Assembly (NCBI GenBank): GCA_050013795.1
Contig: JBEKEO010000261.1
Span: forward strand, 1-5,388
Source: CAWHOW01 sp050013795
GTDB taxonomy: Bacteria; Bacteroidota; Bacteroidia; Bacteroidales; CG2-30-32-10
Direction: 5' to 3'
DNA length: 5,388 bases
Positions 4,466 to 5,388 of this stretch are shown piece by piece. The notes beneath the pieces were generated by a model that saw only the letters and a program-made list of their open reading frames with translations, searched no databases and was not told the origin of the DNA. Each line of letters starts with the position of its first letter. Position 1 is the first letter of the stretch. Position numbers and translations under genes: made by a program.

Positions 4466-5388
4466 ATGTTAAAGAAAATAGCATTATCGAATTTCATTAA
4501 CAGGGAAATAAGCTGGCTGCACTTCAACCAGCGGGTGCTTCAGGAAGCCGTTGATCCGGCAACGCCGCTTATAGAAAGGATGAAATTTCTCGGGATATTT
4601 TCAAACAACCTTGATGAGTTCTTTCGTGTCAGGGTTGCTACCCTTACAAGGATGGCGGCTTTCCCCGAAAAGAAACAGGATTATGACGGTTTTGACCCTA
4701 AAAGTGTGTTGAAAGAAATCAATGAAATAGTTATCCACCAGCAAAAGCAATTCGTTGATGTTTACTGGAACATACTGGAGCAGCTTGAGAAAAGAAACAT
4801 CTATATACTGAACGAGACTCAGCTCAATAAAAAACAGGGAGAATTCATCGACAACTATTTTCATGAGCAGGTACGCCCCAATCTTTTCCCTATTATGATC
4901 AATCATTTTGAACATAGTACGGCGCTGAAGGACAAATCCATTTACCTTGCAATATGCCTTGGAAAGAAAGATGACACAGCATACAGGAATTATGCCCTGA
5001 TAAAAGTACCTGCCGATTCTGTTTCCCGCTTTCTTATATTGCCGCAAACTGACAGCAGGAAATGCATCATTCTTCTTGATGACATTATCCGTTATTGTTT
5101 GAAAGATATTTTCTCCATTTTCGGTTATGATACATTTGAAGCATACACTATTAAATTTACCCGGGATGCAGAACTTGATATAGATAATGATGTTTCGAAA
5201 AGCTTTATGGAACTGATTGCGGATAGCCTCAAGCAAAGGAGCCAGGGAAGACCGGTACGCTTTATATTCGACAAAACAATCCCTGCCCGGCTTTTGAAGA
5301 TACTGATAAAAAAATTCAAAATTACTCATAAAGACGACCTTATTGGCGGGGGCAGATACCATAATTTTAAAGACTTTATTGATTTTCC
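4466..5388 (+). CDS. ppk1: Polyphosphate kinase 1, N-terminal part (runs off the right edge)
   Basis: PPK1 reversibly transfers the terminal phosphate of ATP to growing inorganic polyphosphate, through a phosphohistidine on the enzyme. The frame from ATG 4466 stays open to the window edge, giving 307 codons plus 2 nt of an expected total near 690. The N domain (about 8-105) opens FINREISWLHFNQRVLQEA and continues PLIERMKFLGIFSNNLDEFFRVRVA (34-58), including the SNNLDEF region that binds ATP in E. coli PPK. The head domain (about 106 on) includes NYALIKVPADSVSRF, LLDDIIRYCL and TRDAELD, and GGGRYHNFKDFIDF ends the visible part. All of these align closely with E. coli PPK. The two C-terminal catalytic domains with the phosphorylated histidine lie beyond the window. 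The start follows the phosphatase stop by 3 nt, so the gene probably relies on the same promoter. Bases are somewhat less AT-rich than the intergenic DNA, as for the other conserved genes. Confidence 0.96.
   Translation, partial: MLKKIALSNFINREISWLHFNQRVLQEAVDPATPLIERMKFLGIFSNNLDEFFRVRVATLTRMAAFPEKKQDYDGFDPKSVLKEINEIVIHQQKQFVDVYWNILEQLEKRNIYILNETQLNKKQGEFIDNYFHEQVRPNLFPIMINHFEHSTALKDKSIYLAICLGKKDDTAYRNYALIKVPADSVSRFLILPQTDSRKCIILLDDIIRYCLKDIFSIFGYDTFEAYTIKFTRDAELDIDNDVSKSFMELIADSLKQRSQGRPVRFIFDKTIPARLLKILIKKFKITHKDDLIGGGRYHNFKDFIDF

Noticed and set aside
4601..5362. A 253-codon open frame on the minus strand
   Set aside because: It lies wholly antisense to ppk1, whose + strand protein aligns closely with E. 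coli PPK. The minus-strand translation is cysteine- and phenylalanine-rich and resembles no family, so it is a shadow frame.
1..5388. Mobile element, CRISPR array, toxin-antitoxin or defence system
   Set aside because: There is no transposase, integrase, terminal inverted repeat, regularly spaced repeat or nuclease motif; every recognised gene is housekeeping or transport.

Overview
The window looks like ordinary chromosomal DNA from a member of the Bacteroidota (Bacteroidetes), probably a draft or metagenome assembly. The evidence is the AT-rich intergenic DNA, the lack of Shine-Dalgarno sequences before the genes, four copies of the Bacteroidota promoter -7 element TAnnTTTG in sensible places, and the protein sequences themselves. 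All recognisable genes read on the + strand.

Layout: (1) 2-97 may be the last 31 codons of an unidentified upstream gene. (2) 144-1870 is one gene for a ClC-family anion channel or transporter with a C-terminal pair of CBS domains. It is cut by an assembly gap of 16 N (1378-1393) that breaks the frame and is too short for the missing protein. (3) 1987-2235 is a small lysine-rich hypothetical protein of 82 aa. (4) 2236-2553 is a 318-base intergenic region holding a candidate terminator, a promoter with a palindrome in its spacer, and a leader of about 170 nt with inverted repeats. (5) 2554-3834 is glyA, serine hydroxymethyltransferase, closed by a strong intrinsic terminator at 3858-3886. (6) 3965-4462 is a SixA-like histidine phosphatase. 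After only 3 nt it is followed by (7) ppk1, polyphosphate kinase, which starts at 4466 and runs off the right edge with 307 codons present.

Function: the ClC protein handles anions at the inner membrane, and its CBS pair probably senses a nucleotide. GlyA feeds one-carbon and glycine metabolism. The SixA-like/PPK1 pair is the clearest functional unit: PPK1 works through a phosphohistidine intermediate and its neighbour belongs to a family that removes phosphate from histidine. The upstream genes are separately promoted single units rather than one operon.

I found no mobile element, CRISPR array, tRNA, rRNA or defence system, and no clear sign of a new multi-gene system. The observations most worth checking are the -7 elements lying only 4-5 nt before three start codons (implying leaderless mRNAs), the wrong-sized gap in the ClC gene, the channel-like residue in the ClC protein, and the palindrome and structured leader before glyA.
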